Positions 8,237-16,153 of a stretch of DNA of 41,518 nt are shown here, piece after piece. How positions within the stretch are numbered: position 1 is the first letter of the stretch; the number at the start of each line of letters is the position of its first letter. The notes under the pieces were generated by a model that was given only the letters and a program-made list of their open reading frames with translations, had not been told where the DNA came from and searched no databases. Made by a program: the position numbers and the translations under genes. The stretch spans positions 1 to 41,518 of the forward strand of contig JAAFJN010000041.1 in assembly GCA_013298845.1 (NCBI GenBank). The letters run 5' to 3'. The stretch comes from Chitinophagales bacterium (GTDB lineage Bacteria; Bacteroidota; Bacteroidia; Chitinophagales; Saprospiraceae).

Positions 8237-8719
8237 ATGAAAAAAACTTTTTTCTCTTTCATCGCATGTTTGGCGTTTGTATCTGCTTTTGCTAATACAA
8301 ATCCGGGCACTACAACCAACTCTAATCCTTTCAACGACAATCTTTCTGCAATGGAGCAGGAATTTTCTGGTTTGAATGCATTGGAGCAAGAAGTAGATGC
8401 ACGCAACGTAACGTACAACGAGTTGGCTGCCGAAAACAGCACTTTGTTGAACAAAGTTACCGAGAACCAAGACCTCGGAACCGCACTTTTGGGTGCTGGT
8501 GGCCGTGGTGACGACACTGCGTTGGGTATTCCTGGTTTCTGGTGGGGCTTTTGCCTTGGTCTTGTTGGTACACTTATCGTAGCATTAACTATTGATAACG
8601 ACCGCGCTAAAAAAGAACAAATCCGCAAATCTTTGATTGGTTGCGTTGTAGGTAGCCTTACCTACGTAGTACTTTACTTTTTGATTTGGGTACTGATCCT
8701 TGGTGTTAGTATTTTCTAA
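8237..8719 (+). CDS. Small membrane protein of unknown function
   Basis: A 160-residue protein: signal peptide MKKTFFSFIACLAFVSAFA|N, then an acidic Asn/Thr/Glu-rich region (about 20-85), then two strongly hydrophobic segments (about 95-115, GFWWGFCLGLVGTLIVALT; about 133-158, ending LGVSIF) separated by a charged loop NDRAKKEQIRK. The family is not known to me. The ATG at 8237 was chosen over an in-frame TTG at 8165 because that TTG is the -33 promoter element and lies outside the transcript. Its own consensus promoter and strong terminator make it a monocistronic unit, so it is probably well expressed. Confidence 0.82.
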   Translation: MKKTFFSFIACLAFVSAFANTNPGTTTNSNPFNDNLSAMEQEFSGLNALEQEVDARNVTYNELAAENSTLLNKVTENQDLGTALLGAGGRGDDTALGIPGFWWGFCLGLVGTLIVALTIDNDRAKKEQIRKSLIGCVVGSLTYVVLYFLIWVLILGVSIF

Positions 8720-8738
8720 AGTATCTTATTGTTAAATA

Positions 8739-8781
8739 GGGCTGCATATTGTATTCTATTGTACAATATGCGGCCCTTTTT
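8739..8781 (+). terminator. Strong intrinsic terminator
   Basis: Bases 8739-8753 pair with 8762-8776 in a 15-bp stem with one G-U pair and an 8-base loop, followed by five T (8777-8781). It ends the unit of the small membrane protein, only 14 bases before the next start codon. Confidence 0.92.
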
Positions 8782-8795
8782 GCTTCTTTAAACAA

Positions 8796-9494
8796 ATGAT
8801 AAAAAAAATAGTTCTTTTTTGGGTGTTGCTTTTAACCTGCAATTACGTCGCCCAAGCGCAAGAATACTACCGTTTTAGAGCCGATTTTTCCATTAAAGAA
8901 AAATTTGTGGGAGATGAAAAAGGCCAATTAATTACCGGCACGGTATATTATGATAAAAACTCACGCAAGGTCTGTCACGATATTCGCTTTCCTGCGCGGG
9001 AAAAATGGCTCAATCTCGATACGACCATGTACAAAATTGTGGCCGATACCGTAGCCTCTAAACGTACGACATTGCCTTTTGGCGAATTTTCGGTGTACAA
9101 TATGATCCTTTCCCAGCAACTCAATGATTTTGGGCTAAGCAGTGGTGGCTACGACCTGGCTTCCGTCGAAGAAGGCGCGAATGGTCAAACGACCTCCACC
9201 TGGACCCCCAAAAAAGAACTAAATGAAATACTTGGTAAAGTTGTTTTAATGCAAGAACAAAAACGGGTGACGGGTGTAGCCATTTACGCTACAACCGGCG
9301 AGATACAGGGTAAATTTTATTTTACCGATTATCAAATGGTAGAAGACTTGCCCGTTCCCGGTAAAATATACCAGGTTTTTTACCCTAAAGAATCCGGTAA
9401 AGAGTTTAATCGTATTATAACGTACAAAAATATTGTTATTAACCAGCAAGAACAAGATGAAGTTTACGATTTTAAGTTGCCTGATTTTAAGTAG
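8796..9494 (+). CDS. Exported LolA-like protein, unknown function
   Basis: A 232-residue protein with a signal peptide (1-21, ending AQA|Q) and a beta-rich mature part. The order of strands and the late motifs (TWTPKK, LMQEQKRVTGVAIY, FYFTDYQMV, a conserved-looking YKNIVINQQ and a final FKLPDF) resemble the half-barrel fold of LolA/LolB-type carrier proteins common in Bacteroidota, here without a clear lipid-binding assignment. It leads a tight cluster with yidD (38-base overlap) and two TPR/DUF5683-like genes. That suggests a role in membrane-protein or envelope biogenesis, which is inference from context. No promoter matching the consensus is seen between the terminator and the ATG. Confidence 0.75.
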   Translation: MIKKIVLFWVLLLTCNYVAQAQEYYRFRADFSIKEKFVGDEKGQLITGTVYYDKNSRKVCHDIRFPAREKWLNLDTTMYKIVADTVASKRTTLPFGEFSVYNMILSQQLNDFGLSSGGYDLASVEEGANGQTTSTWTPKKELNEILGKVVLMQEQKRVTGVAIYATTGEIQGKFYFTDYQMVEDLPVPGKIYQVFYPKESGKEFNRIITYKNIVINQQEQDEVYDFKLPDFK

Positions 9495-9858
9495 TTGGAC
9501 CTTGCTTCCTGCGCAACGCCCCGCCGATTATCAATTGTTGGACCGGGCTTTTGAACAAAAGAAAAAACAACGCCTCACGGAGCGGTTTTCGGAAAGCAAA
9601 CAAAATAAAAACGAATTGCAGTTGTTGCTTTCCGGCTTGTTTTTGACGTATAAAACCGTTATTTCATCGCAAGACCAGAACCGGTGTTCATTTACCCCTT
9701 CTTGTTCCGAATACGGTTTGTTGGCCGTAAAAAAAATGGGCGTTATCAAAGGTGGTATTTCAACTTTTGATCGGCTTACCCGCTGTAATGGTTTGAGCGG
9801 CAAAAATTACCAAATCGACCCCCAAACATTTCATCTCATTGACCACCCCCGGTGGTAA
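9457..9858 (+). CDS. yidD: YidD-family membrane insertion factor with signal peptide
   Basis: A 133-residue protein. The YidD core (about 58-133) is clear: GLFLTYKTVISSQ, then the Cys motif CSFTPSCSEYGL, AVKKMGVIKGG, RLTRCNG and a late DP pair. YidD proteins help the YidC insertase place proteins in the inner membrane and normally have only ~80 residues. Here a signal-peptide-like N-terminus (MKFTILSCLILSSWTLLPAQ) and a charged stretch of ~35 residues precede the core, which would put the core in the periplasm instead of the cytoplasm unless the segment is an anchor. The start overlaps the preceding gene by 38 bases in another frame. ATG 9457 is supported by the signal sequence. Confidence 0.9.
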   Translation: MKFTILSCLILSSWTLLPAQRPADYQLLDRAFEQKKKQRLTERFSESKQNKNELQLLLSGLFLTYKTVISSQDQNRCSFTPSCSEYGLLAVKKMGVIKGGISTFDRLTRCNGLSGKNYQIDPQTFHLIDHPRW

Positions 9859-9864
9859 ACATTT

Positions 9865-10704
9865 ATGCAGTTAACTACTTTGTTTCGGATTGTGGCCTTT
9901 CTCATTGGTGCCACAGCCGCCCTTCCCGCTCAGGATTTGTTCAACTATTCCAACAGCCTGCAATACGCCAAATACCTGATGCGCAGCGGTAACTACGAAC
10001 AGGCGGGATGGGAATACCAGCGTCTGGTGTATTTACAACCCCAAAACGATACCTTCAAAATTCAGTTGCTCAAATCGTATCGCCTTGGTCAGGCGTACGA
10101 TGCCGTTGAACAACAGTGGCAATCCTGGCGGCAGACGACTACTTTACGCCCCGAAATTCACGAAGAATACGCCAAATCGCTGCTGTTTTCAGGCCGTGCG
10201 CAAGAGGCGATTGTTTTTGCCGCCACACCCGGCATGTTAACGGAACCTGCGGCCAGCCAAATGGCCTTTTATAGTCATGTTTTATTGCAAAACTGGTCCG
10301 AAGCAAAAGCACAATGGGCAAACTGGCCCCTAAATAAGCCATTGCCGGGGAAAGCAACAATAGGAGAGTTGTTCCAACGCGCCGAAGCAACGCGGTACAA
10401 AAAACCTTGGGTAGCGGCCGGTTTGTCGGCGGTTATACCCGGTGCCGGTAAAGCCTACACCAAAGATTGGGCGGATGGTGCCATTGCGCTGGTTTTTGTG
10501 GGGTTAAATTCCTGGCAATCTTATCGCCGCTTTAGCAACGAGGGTGTCCGCTCGGTTTGGGGATGGTTTCACGGCGGTTTCGCGGCCGGGTTTTACATAG
10601 GCAATATTTACGGTGCTCACAAAGCGGCCCGCTTGTACAATGGCCGCCAAAAACACAAACTCCAACATGAAGCAGAGCGTATTATTTATCCTGTTATTCG
10701 TTAG
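9865..10704 (+). CDS. TPR protein with DUF5683-like membrane domain
   Basis: A 279-residue protein with a signal peptide (about 1-22), tetratricopeptide-like helices (about 25-165; e.g. AKYLMRSGNYEQAGWEYQRLVYLQP) and a C-terminal hydrophobic region (about 178-260) with the PGAGKAY motif and Trp/Gly-rich helices, as in DUF5683-like Bacteroidota proteins. Function is unknown. It follows yidD by 6 bases, and its end overlaps the next gene, a paralogue with the same domain order, by 38 bases. The pair looks like an old tandem duplication. The link with YidD suggests help in membrane-protein assembly, but that is context only. Confidence 0.82.
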   Translation: MQLTTLFRIVAFLIGATAALPAQDLFNYSNSLQYAKYLMRSGNYEQAGWEYQRLVYLQPQNDTFKIQLLKSYRLGQAYDAVEQQWQSWRQTTTLRPEIHEEYAKSLLFSGRAQEAIVFAATPGMLTEPAASQMAFYSHVLLQNWSEAKAQWANWPLNKPLPGKATIGELFQRAEATRYKKPWVAAGLSAVIPGAGKAYTKDWADGAIALVFVGLNSWQSYRRFSNEGVRSVWGWFHGGFAAGFYIGNIYGAHKAARLYNGRQKHKLQHEAERIIYPVIR

Positions 10705-11503
10705 TTTAGGCCGAATAGCCGCGCAAAATGCGGAACAGTGCGTGGCCATTGCCCGGGAGCAAATGGCACTGGGGAACAATGTTGTTGCGCGACAAATGTT
10801 TCAGCGTGTATTGTTTTTTGACCGGAAAACGTACGGTATAGAGTGTTATCGCGAATTGGCCGAACTCAACCTACGCACGGGTAATTTTGGGCAATCGGCG
10901 TTTTATTTTGACCTGACTTACCAAAATGCCAAAAGTGATTCGGCGAAAAATGAGGCGTTGGTACAAAAAGCGGGGGCTTTGTTATTACAGGAAAAATATA
11001 CCGAGGCCCGGCGCGAAATTTTATTGATCCAAGACCAAACGGAAGAATGGCGGAAACGGAAATTACTCTATCTCGGCGCTTGTTCGTACGGAGAAAAAGA
11101 TTTTGTGACCTCCGAAAAGGTGTTTTTGCAAATTGTAGGTGATTCTGCCAATGCCCAACGCGCCGAGGTAAAAAAACATTTTAAAAAGGCGAAAAAAATC
11201 AATCGGAAAAAGCCCAAAACGGCCAAAGTGTTGAGCATGGTATTGCCAGGAGCCGGTCAATTGTACGCCGGTGACTACCGAAATGCACTCAATTCTTTCG
11301 GTTTAAATGCCCTGATGGCGTATTGGTTTATTTATACTACTCAAACCTTTACGCTGGGCGATGCGGTCCTTTCGACCGGCTCCTGGGTATTCCGTTATTA
11401 TGCTGGAGGTTATCAACGAGCACCTTTGCTCACCGAAGAGGTAAAAGATAAAAAATTAAAGGATAATTTTCAAAGTTTACTCCGAACAGTGCAAGCCCAA
11501 TAA
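10667..11503 (+). CDS. TPR protein with DUF5683-like membrane domain (paralogue)
   Basis: A 278-residue protein with the plan of its upstream neighbour: signal peptide (MKQSVLF...RIAAQ), TPR-type helices (about 20-170), then a basic stretch KKAKKINRKKPKTAKV and a hydrophobic domain beginning VLPGAGQLYAGDY (about 196-275). Start ATG 10667 was chosen because it gives a proper signal peptide, although it overlaps the preceding gene by 38 bases; earlier in-frame starts would prefix it with a hydrophilic extension. Its stop is 4 bases from that of the convergent minus-strand gene, and I see no hairpin between them. Confidence 0.8.
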   Translation: MKQSVLFILLFVSLGRIAAQNAEQCVAIAREQMALGNNVVARQMFQRVLFFDRKTYGIECYRELAELNLRTGNFGQSAFYFDLTYQNAKSDSAKNEALVQKAGALLLQEKYTEARREILLIQDQTEEWRKRKLLYLGACSYGEKDFVTSEKVFLQIVGDSANAQRAEVKKHFKKAKKINRKKPKTAKVLSMVLPGAGQLYAGDYRNALNSFGLNALMAYWFIYTTQTFTLGDAVLSTGSWVFRYYAGGYQRAPLLTEEVKDKKLKDNFQSLLRTVQAQ

Positions 11504-11507
11504 AGCG

Positions 11508-12062
11508 TTACTCAAACAACGGCAACAGTTTTTTCGCAAACAGTTTTCCAAAAAAAGGCACGGGTTTTTCTTTTCCCTGAATGGCGAATATCAATCCACA
11601 AATGACGTTGATAAAAAGCAAAAGGGCAAGAATATAGACCACAATTAATCCGGCAAACGGCAAGAGACTTACAAAGAGAAATGGAATGGCCAAAATGGCA
11701 TTTACAATCATGGTTCCAAGTGCCTGGGCCAAATGGTAACCGCCCAAAGACGTGCGTTCACCCGTAAAGTGTAATACAAGGGCAATAACAAACCCAATCG
11801 TAAACAGATAGGATAATATTGCTACTAAATCGCCGTCGTCGTCGGAAAAACCAAAGGCTTTTTTCATTTTTTTGACCAAACGTTTTTGGGCAAATTTTTG
11901 TAAAAAAACGCCTTTGGTTTCCTGTTCTTGCGCCCGAAATGATTGAGCCTGCTGGCTGGCTTCCGTTGAAACGCTGGAAGTAGCTAAGGCGGTTGCACGA
12001 ATGGTACCAATAGGCAGTAATGTAATTGTAAAAAGAAATAAGTTGAATAAGAATTGTTTCAT
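11508..12062 (-). CDS. DUF4870-like membrane protein
   Basis: A 184-residue protein with a signal peptide (about 1-24), a Gln/Ser-rich then basic stretch (KRLVKKMKKAFG), and three to four hydrophobic segments (about 78-98, 108-130, 135-160). The GGYHLAQALG motif before the second membrane segment, and the end AIQGKEKPVPFFGKLFAKK, resemble DUF4870/Tic20-like small membrane proteins, whose role is unknown. The N-terminal exported extension is unusual for that family. A TATCTTTG box on the same strand 32 bases upstream suggests its own promoter. Confidence 0.75.
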   Translation of the reverse strand: MKQFLFNLFLFTITLLPIGTIRATALATSSVSTEASQQAQSFRAQEQETKGVFLQKFAQKRLVKKMKKAFGFSDDDGDLVAILSYLFTIGFVIALVLHFTGERTSLGGYHLAQALGTMIVNAILAIPFLFVSLLPFAGLIVVYILALLLFINVICGLIFAIQGKEKPVPFFGKLFAKKLLPLFE

Positions 12063-12093
12063 AATATTGTAAGTGTTTGTTTAAAATACCGCC

Positions 12094-12101
12094 CAAAGAT
12101 A
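12094..12101 (-). promoter_or_regulatory. -7 promoter box TAnnTTTG (minus)
   Basis: On the minus strand this reads TATCTTTG followed by GGCGG. It is 31 bases upstream of the ATG ending at 12062, giving a leader of about 25 bases. The nearest TTG (12127-12129 on the minus strand) is 25 bases away, a long spacing. Confidence 0.5.
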
Positions 12102-12113
12102 AGTAGTAGAAAA

Positions 12114-13097
12114 TTATTCACCGTACCAAAAATGTTCACATACTTTCTGAAGTATTTCACCTTTTGCCGCCTTTGAACTCAGGAAAAGCGAGGTCCGGCA
12201 CCCCATTTCGTAAGGACAATCGTGAATAACGGCATCAGGGAGTTTATCTTGGTCAATATCGCCGTACCAAATTAATTGTACGCTGGGGTTCATATCGGGC
12301 AGGTAACTAAACCAAGGCGTTAATTCCTGCATTTTGTTGCCTGTTTCCGAAAATATTTCCATTACGTGGAGTTTGTAATCCACAATTTGAACAAAGTTTT
12401 CCCGCAGAGTAGCGCAGCCGGTTGCGGTTAGGAAATAAGTTTGGCCGTAGATAGTGTCTCCCGGGGCCTGACCACTTGAAATGGGCAACATGGCACCGGG
12501 ATTTAAACCGCCTTCAAAAAACCAACCCGGCGAATCCATGATGCCCAAAGGACCGGCATAACCCGTTTTTAGTTTTTCAATGGTACCAATAATAAACTTC
12601 GAGGTATCCTTTTGATTGGTTTTAAGAAGCGTAATTTCTTCTTCGTACATCTCGGAATATTCCGTTTTGGTCGTCACCGCAATCGGGCGCAATTCATCCG
12701 AAAAAGAATCACGTTGGTACAAGCCATACCAGTTCAGAGGCGGTAAGTTTCCTTCTATCATGTCATCTTCGTAGTATAACCCGTAGGTGTTGGCCACAAA
12801 GGCCCCAAAAACGTACCCGGTTTTCCCGGCGGCCGATTTTACCTTATACCAAGGAGCGTATTGTTCGTTTACTTCAACAACTTCGCCGTTGTTGTGCGCT
12901 TCTATGACCTTTACCAAGGCGCCTCTTTGAAGGCTTTCGACAACGGAGGCGTTGGTATTGGGTTCCGAACGTAATTTTAAAGTGGTGGCTGATACAACCA
13001 TTTGCTCAGGGATAAAATCCATTTGGGCAGATGCACAAACAGCAAAGGCCGGAAGCAAAAACGCTACCAGCCATGTACGAACGAGGCGTTGATACAT
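12114..13097 (-). CDS. Exported protein with bacterial SH3 domain
   Basis: A 327-residue protein: signal peptide (about 1-25, ending ASA|Q), then a bacterial SH3 domain (about 32-100) with the usual LKLRSEPNTNASVV, GALVKVI and WYKVKSAAGKTGYVFGAFV strands. The remaining 220 residues are not recognised; they include a paired-Cys region near the end (DCPYEMGC) and an Asp-rich GDIDQDKLPDAVIHD that looks like a calcium-binding or FG-GAP-like loop. SH3b domains often bind cell-wall peptides. ATG 13097 gives the signal peptide. It is last in a three-gene set with the ECF sigma factor and the transmembrane/barrel protein, 10 bases after the latter. Confidence 0.85.
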   Translation of the reverse strand: MYQRLVRTWLVAFLLPAFAVCASAQMDFIPEQMVVSATTLKLRSEPNTNASVVESLQRGALVKVIEAHNNGEVVEVNEQYAPWYKVKSAAGKTGYVFGAFVANTYGLYYEDDMIEGNLPPLNWYGLYQRDSFSDELRPIAVTTKTEYSEMYEEEITLLKTNQKDTSKFIIGTIEKLKTGYAGPLGIMDSPGWFFEGGLNPGAMLPISSGQAPGDTIYGQTYFLTATGCATLRENFVQIVDYKLHVMEIFSETGNKMQELTPWFSYLPDMNPSVQLIWYGDIDQDKLPDAVIHDCPYEMGCRTSLFLSSKAAKGEILQKVCEHFWYGE

Positions 13098-13107
13098 AAC
13101 GTATTGA

Positions 13108-14439
13108 TTAGAATTTATAATTGATGTTAAGTTGGAGCGATTGAGGCCGGATGGACGACAACGTTTTTTCGCGGGCTTGCGGGTATTTTGAATCGCAAGT
13201 GCGGCATGTATTAAATAAGTTGTTGAAATCCGACAGGGCAGGGGTACCATTCCAAACGGAGCGATAAAATACCCCTAATTCGATACGACGGTAAGGGCGG
13301 AAACTAATGCCCGTTTGCCAATTGTTTTCCCAGCGGGGTAATTGTCCGGTAATCACATTGTTCAGGTTGCCTTGTGCATCGTTGTCTGGTGTCGTCACCA
13401 CTTTAAGGTTGTACGTAAACAATCCTTTGTCGGCGCTTTCTACCCATACGTGGCGCAAAAATGTCATGCCGCCGTAAAAGCGCCAGCGGTGACCCAATTG
13501 CAGGTATAACAGCGCCGGAATTTCCAATTGGTGCGATTTCATCACCGGAATAATCACCCGGTTGCTCGATGATAAATACAGCCAGGTATTCGGAATTTGG
13601 TCCGGTTTTAAATCTTTACTGCCCGTTGCGTTGATATAAGAGTCGTACGTTACAGGTACAACGGGCCGACTCTCGCCGGAGAATTGCACGTAACGGTACA
13701 CCAAACCAGATTGGATTCCCATTTTTTGGCGCGGAAAGTCGAGATCAAAGGTTAGACCTCCCAAAAAACCGGGTTCTTGTTTTACCTGGAACACATTAGC
13801 ACCTGCCAAAAGGTTGAAGGAAAGGTGGGGTTTGAGTTTGTTGTGTTTCTTATGCGTTTTTACGGGTAAAGTTGCTAGTTTGGGTAGCGATTCGCTGCGT
13901 TCAATGCTTGTCTTTTTGCCCGGTATAATGGCTAAATCAGGCGTTTTTTCCGTTTTTATCGGCGTATTCAGGAATAAAGTGGGCGTGAATAAAGCCGGTA
14001 TAGCAGGCAGTTCGTTTAATATTGCCGGGGCTGTTTCATCCGTTTTTTCACCCGTTATTTTTAGCAAAGAAGCGGGAACGCCTTTTGCAGTCAATGTCTG
14101 CTTAGGGTTTGTACCTTCGTGGTGGATAGCCGTTGGGGCAGGTATATTGTCTGAAATATCAGTTACAGATGGTGATGGGAAGTTATTATTGCTGTTTTGA
14201 GCGGTCGTTGGTGGGGTCCAAACGGAAATGTTGTTCGGATCAGTTTGTTGATCGGCTGGTTCAAAGGGCACGGAGGCACTGCTTTTCCACCAGCCCAAAA
14301 AGCCGGCCAGTGCCATAATACCCGCTAAGGCCCACCAGCCAAACACATAGCGGTGTTTCCTGGATTGCGGCATTTCCTCATCCAGCAGAGCGCTCATTTG
14401 CGCCCATCCTTTGTCCGTAAGTCTTTTATGGCTCGACAT
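13108..14439 (-). CDS. Transmembrane protein with C-terminal beta-barrel, next to ECF sigma
   Basis: A 443-residue protein with three parts: a short hydrophilic N-terminus (1-30) with the amphipathic segment WAQMSALLDEEMP; one transmembrane helix (about 32-52, Trp/Ala/Gly-rich); a Pro/Thr/Asn-rich spacer (about 53-200); and a beta-rich domain (about 200-443) with alternating strands and an end SLQLNINYKF typical of outer-membrane barrels. It lies 31 bases after an ECF sigma gene on the same strand, where an anti-sigma factor is expected. The N-terminus plus helix could do that job. An inner-membrane anchor joined to a barrel-like domain is odd; the C-terminal part might be a soluble beta domain. 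Confidence 0.8.
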   Translation of the reverse strand: MSSHKRLTDKGWAQMSALLDEEMPQSRKHRYVFGWWALAGIMALAGFLGWWKSSASVPFEPADQQTDPNNISVWTPPTTAQNSNNNFPSPSVTDISDNIPAPTAIHHEGTNPKQTLTAKGVPASLLKITGEKTDETAPAILNELPAIPALFTPTLFLNTPIKTEKTPDLAIIPGKKTSIERSESLPKLATLPVKTHKKHNKLKPHLSFNLLAGANVFQVKQEPGFLGGLTFDLDFPRQKMGIQSGLVYRYVQFSGESRPVVPVTYDSYINATGSKDLKPDQIPNTWLYLSSSNRVIIPVMKSHQLEIPALLYLQLGHRWRFYGGMTFLRHVWVESADKGLFTYNLKVVTTPDNDAQGNLNNVITGQLPRWENNWQTGISFRPYRRIELGVFYRSVWNGTPALSDFNNLFNTCRTCDSKYPQAREKTLSSIRPQSLQLNINYKF

Positions 14440-14470
14440 ATTTCCTCTGCGATTACAATAATAATATTAG

Positions 14471-15034
14471 TTAAACGGCTTTGTAATGGTATCCCAGTGC
14501 TTCCAGGTGTTCTCTTAAACGATGACGGGCGGTACTCAGGTGCCATTTGGAGGTGCCTTCGCTGATTTCGAGTAATGCCCCGATTTCGGCGTGTGAATAT
14601 CCTTCAATGGCGTACAAGCGAAATACTTCCTGCGAAACGGGTGGCAACGTGCGTACCACTTTTAGAATATCTTCTTCAAAAAACGTTTCGTGGGACTTTT
14701 CCGAGACTTGTTCGTCTTTTTCTTCAAAAACTAAAAAATGGGCGTATTTTGAATTGTCTCTGAAATAATCAGCAATACTATGATAAACCAAACGGCGTAC
14801 CCAACCTTCCAAACTGCCTTTAAAAGCAAAAGTGTGGATTTTTTTGAACACCCGTAAGAATCCGGTATTGACGATTTCGATGGCTTTGTTTTCGTCACGC
14901 GTGTGGCGCATACACATACGCATCATCTCCGGGAAAAAACGTTTGTATAACGCTTCCTGTGCACGGCGGTCATTTTCAACGCATCCGTTGACCAACTCCT
15001 GTTCCGTATAGTGCTTTTTTCCGAAGATAGACAT
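14471..15034 (-). CDS. ECF-type RNA polymerase sigma factor
   Basis: A 187-residue sigma-70 family protein of ECF type. Region 2 spans about 18-90 (LYKRFFPEMMRMCMRH, GFLRVFKKIHTF, then SLEGWVRRLVYHSIADYFR). Region 4 spans about 125-180 (LPPVSQEVFRLYAIEGYSHAEIGALLEISEGTSKWHLSTARHRLREHL) with a complete helix-turn-helix. There is no region 3, as expected. The ATG at 15034 was preferred to an upstream one 41 codons earlier, since the extra residues overlap holA's end and do not look like sigma. It heads the set with the transmembrane/barrel protein and the SH3 protein, which may include its regulator and targets (inference). Confidence 0.93.
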   Translation of the reverse strand: MSIFGKKHYTEQELVNGCVENDRRAQEALYKRFFPEMMRMCMRHTRDENKAIEIVNTGFLRVFKKIHTFAFKGSLEGWVRRLVYHSIADYFRDNSKYAHFLVFEEKDEQVSEKSHETFFEEDILKVVRTLPPVSQEVFRLYAIEGYSHAEIGALLEISEGTSKWHLSTARHRLREHLEALGYHYKAV

Positions 15035-15135
15035 ATTTGCGATGCAATGATAAGACGTTTTCCCGACTTTCTTACGTTGGGTGTAATAAAAAAAATGCAC
15101 GATTAATTGTGTGTTGCCTCTTTTTGCCGGAAAAA

Positions 15136-16140
15136 TTAGCAATGCACCAATTTCCAAAACAGTTCTTTCATCAACTCTTCTTCGCCACTCGAACTCAAAT
15201 CGGTATTTACACCTTTGGAACGCAGGTCATAATCGCGCAAAAAGCCCAAAATTTTACGGGTTTGGGCGGGAGAATAATTGCTGGCTGCCAATTTGTAATC
15301 CTTTAAAAACCAGTCGGAGCGCAATTCCAGCGTTTTTACTTTTTCGGCGTCGCTGCTGTTTTTTACAAAATGCAACATGTACACTTTTGAAAAAAACGAA
15401 AAAAGACTCGAAATCGTGACGATTAATGGGTTTTTACGAATATTGGCTTCAAAATAATGGCGAATCAGGGCGATTTTTTTCAAGTCACGCCCGGCAAAGG
15501 CTTTTTGCAGTTCGTAAACGTTAAAATCCTTACTGATACCCACGTAGGTCTCGATGTGTTTTTCCGTTACTGCGGTTCCTTTACTCAAGTTCAACGCCAA
15601 TTTTCCAATTTCGTTGGCAACTTTGGACAATTCCGTCCCCAAATACTCCGCCAACAACGCCGCCGCTTTGGGTTCTATACTCATGCCCTGGGTTTTGCAA
15701 TACGAATTTATCCAATCGGCAACCTGGTTATCGTACAGTTTTTTGGCTTCAAACACCGTGGCTTTGGCTTTGAGGGCTTTGCCTAATTTGGTGCTCATAT
15801 CGTATTTTTTATGTTTGAAACACACCACAAACAAGGTGGTTGGCATCGGGTTTTCGACGTAACTCAACAGTTCGTTAATGCCTTTCATTTCTTGCGCCTC
15901 GCGTAATATAACCACCTGACGCTCACTCATCATCGGGTAGCGGCGCAGGTAGTCGAGCAGGGTAAGCGGGTCTATGTCCTTTCCGTACAGGATAGTTTGG
16001 TTAAAGCCTTTTTCCCCCTCCGTCAACGCGTGTTTCTCGATGGTGTCTTCAATTTTATCAATAAAAAAGGCCTCTTCGCCGTGCAAAAAGTAAACCGGTG
16101 CAAATTTCCGGGCCGATATATCTCTGAGTATTTCTTCCAT
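15136..16140 (-). CDS. holA: DNA polymerase III delta subunit
   Basis: A 334-residue HolA, the clamp-loader delta subunit that opens the beta sliding clamp. The N-terminus FAPVYFLHGEEAFFIDKIEDTI is the degenerate Walker A region of delta. MMSERQVVILREAQEMK is the clamp-contact helix region, and the C-terminal collar domain has LRSDWFLKDYKLAASNYSPAQTRKIL. Length and layout are normal. It is last in the mreB-to-holA run, 13 bases after the PorE-like gene. A 101-base gap, with no clear terminator, separates it from the ECF sigma gene. Confidence 0.93.
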   Translation of the reverse strand: MEEILRDISARKFAPVYFLHGEEAFFIDKIEDTIEKHALTEGEKGFNQTILYGKDIDPLTLLDYLRRYPMMSERQVVILREAQEMKGINELLSYVENPMPTTLFVVCFKHKKYDMSTKLGKALKAKATVFEAKKLYDNQVADWINSYCKTQGMSIEPKAAALLAEYLGTELSKVANEIGKLALNLSKGTAVTEKHIETYVGISKDFNVYELQKAFAGRDLKKIALIRHYFEANIRKNPLIVTISSLFSFFSKVYMLHFVKNSSDAEKVKTLELRSDWFLKDYKLAASNYSPAQTRKILGFLRDYDLRSKGVNTDLSSSGEEELMKELFWKLVHC

Positions 16141-16153
16141 GATTAATGTGGTT

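Noticed and set aside
14471..15157. Longer start for the ECF sigma gene (15157)
   Set aside because: The extra 41 residues overlap holA's end, show no sigma-like sequence, and the ATG at 15034 begins just before region 2.
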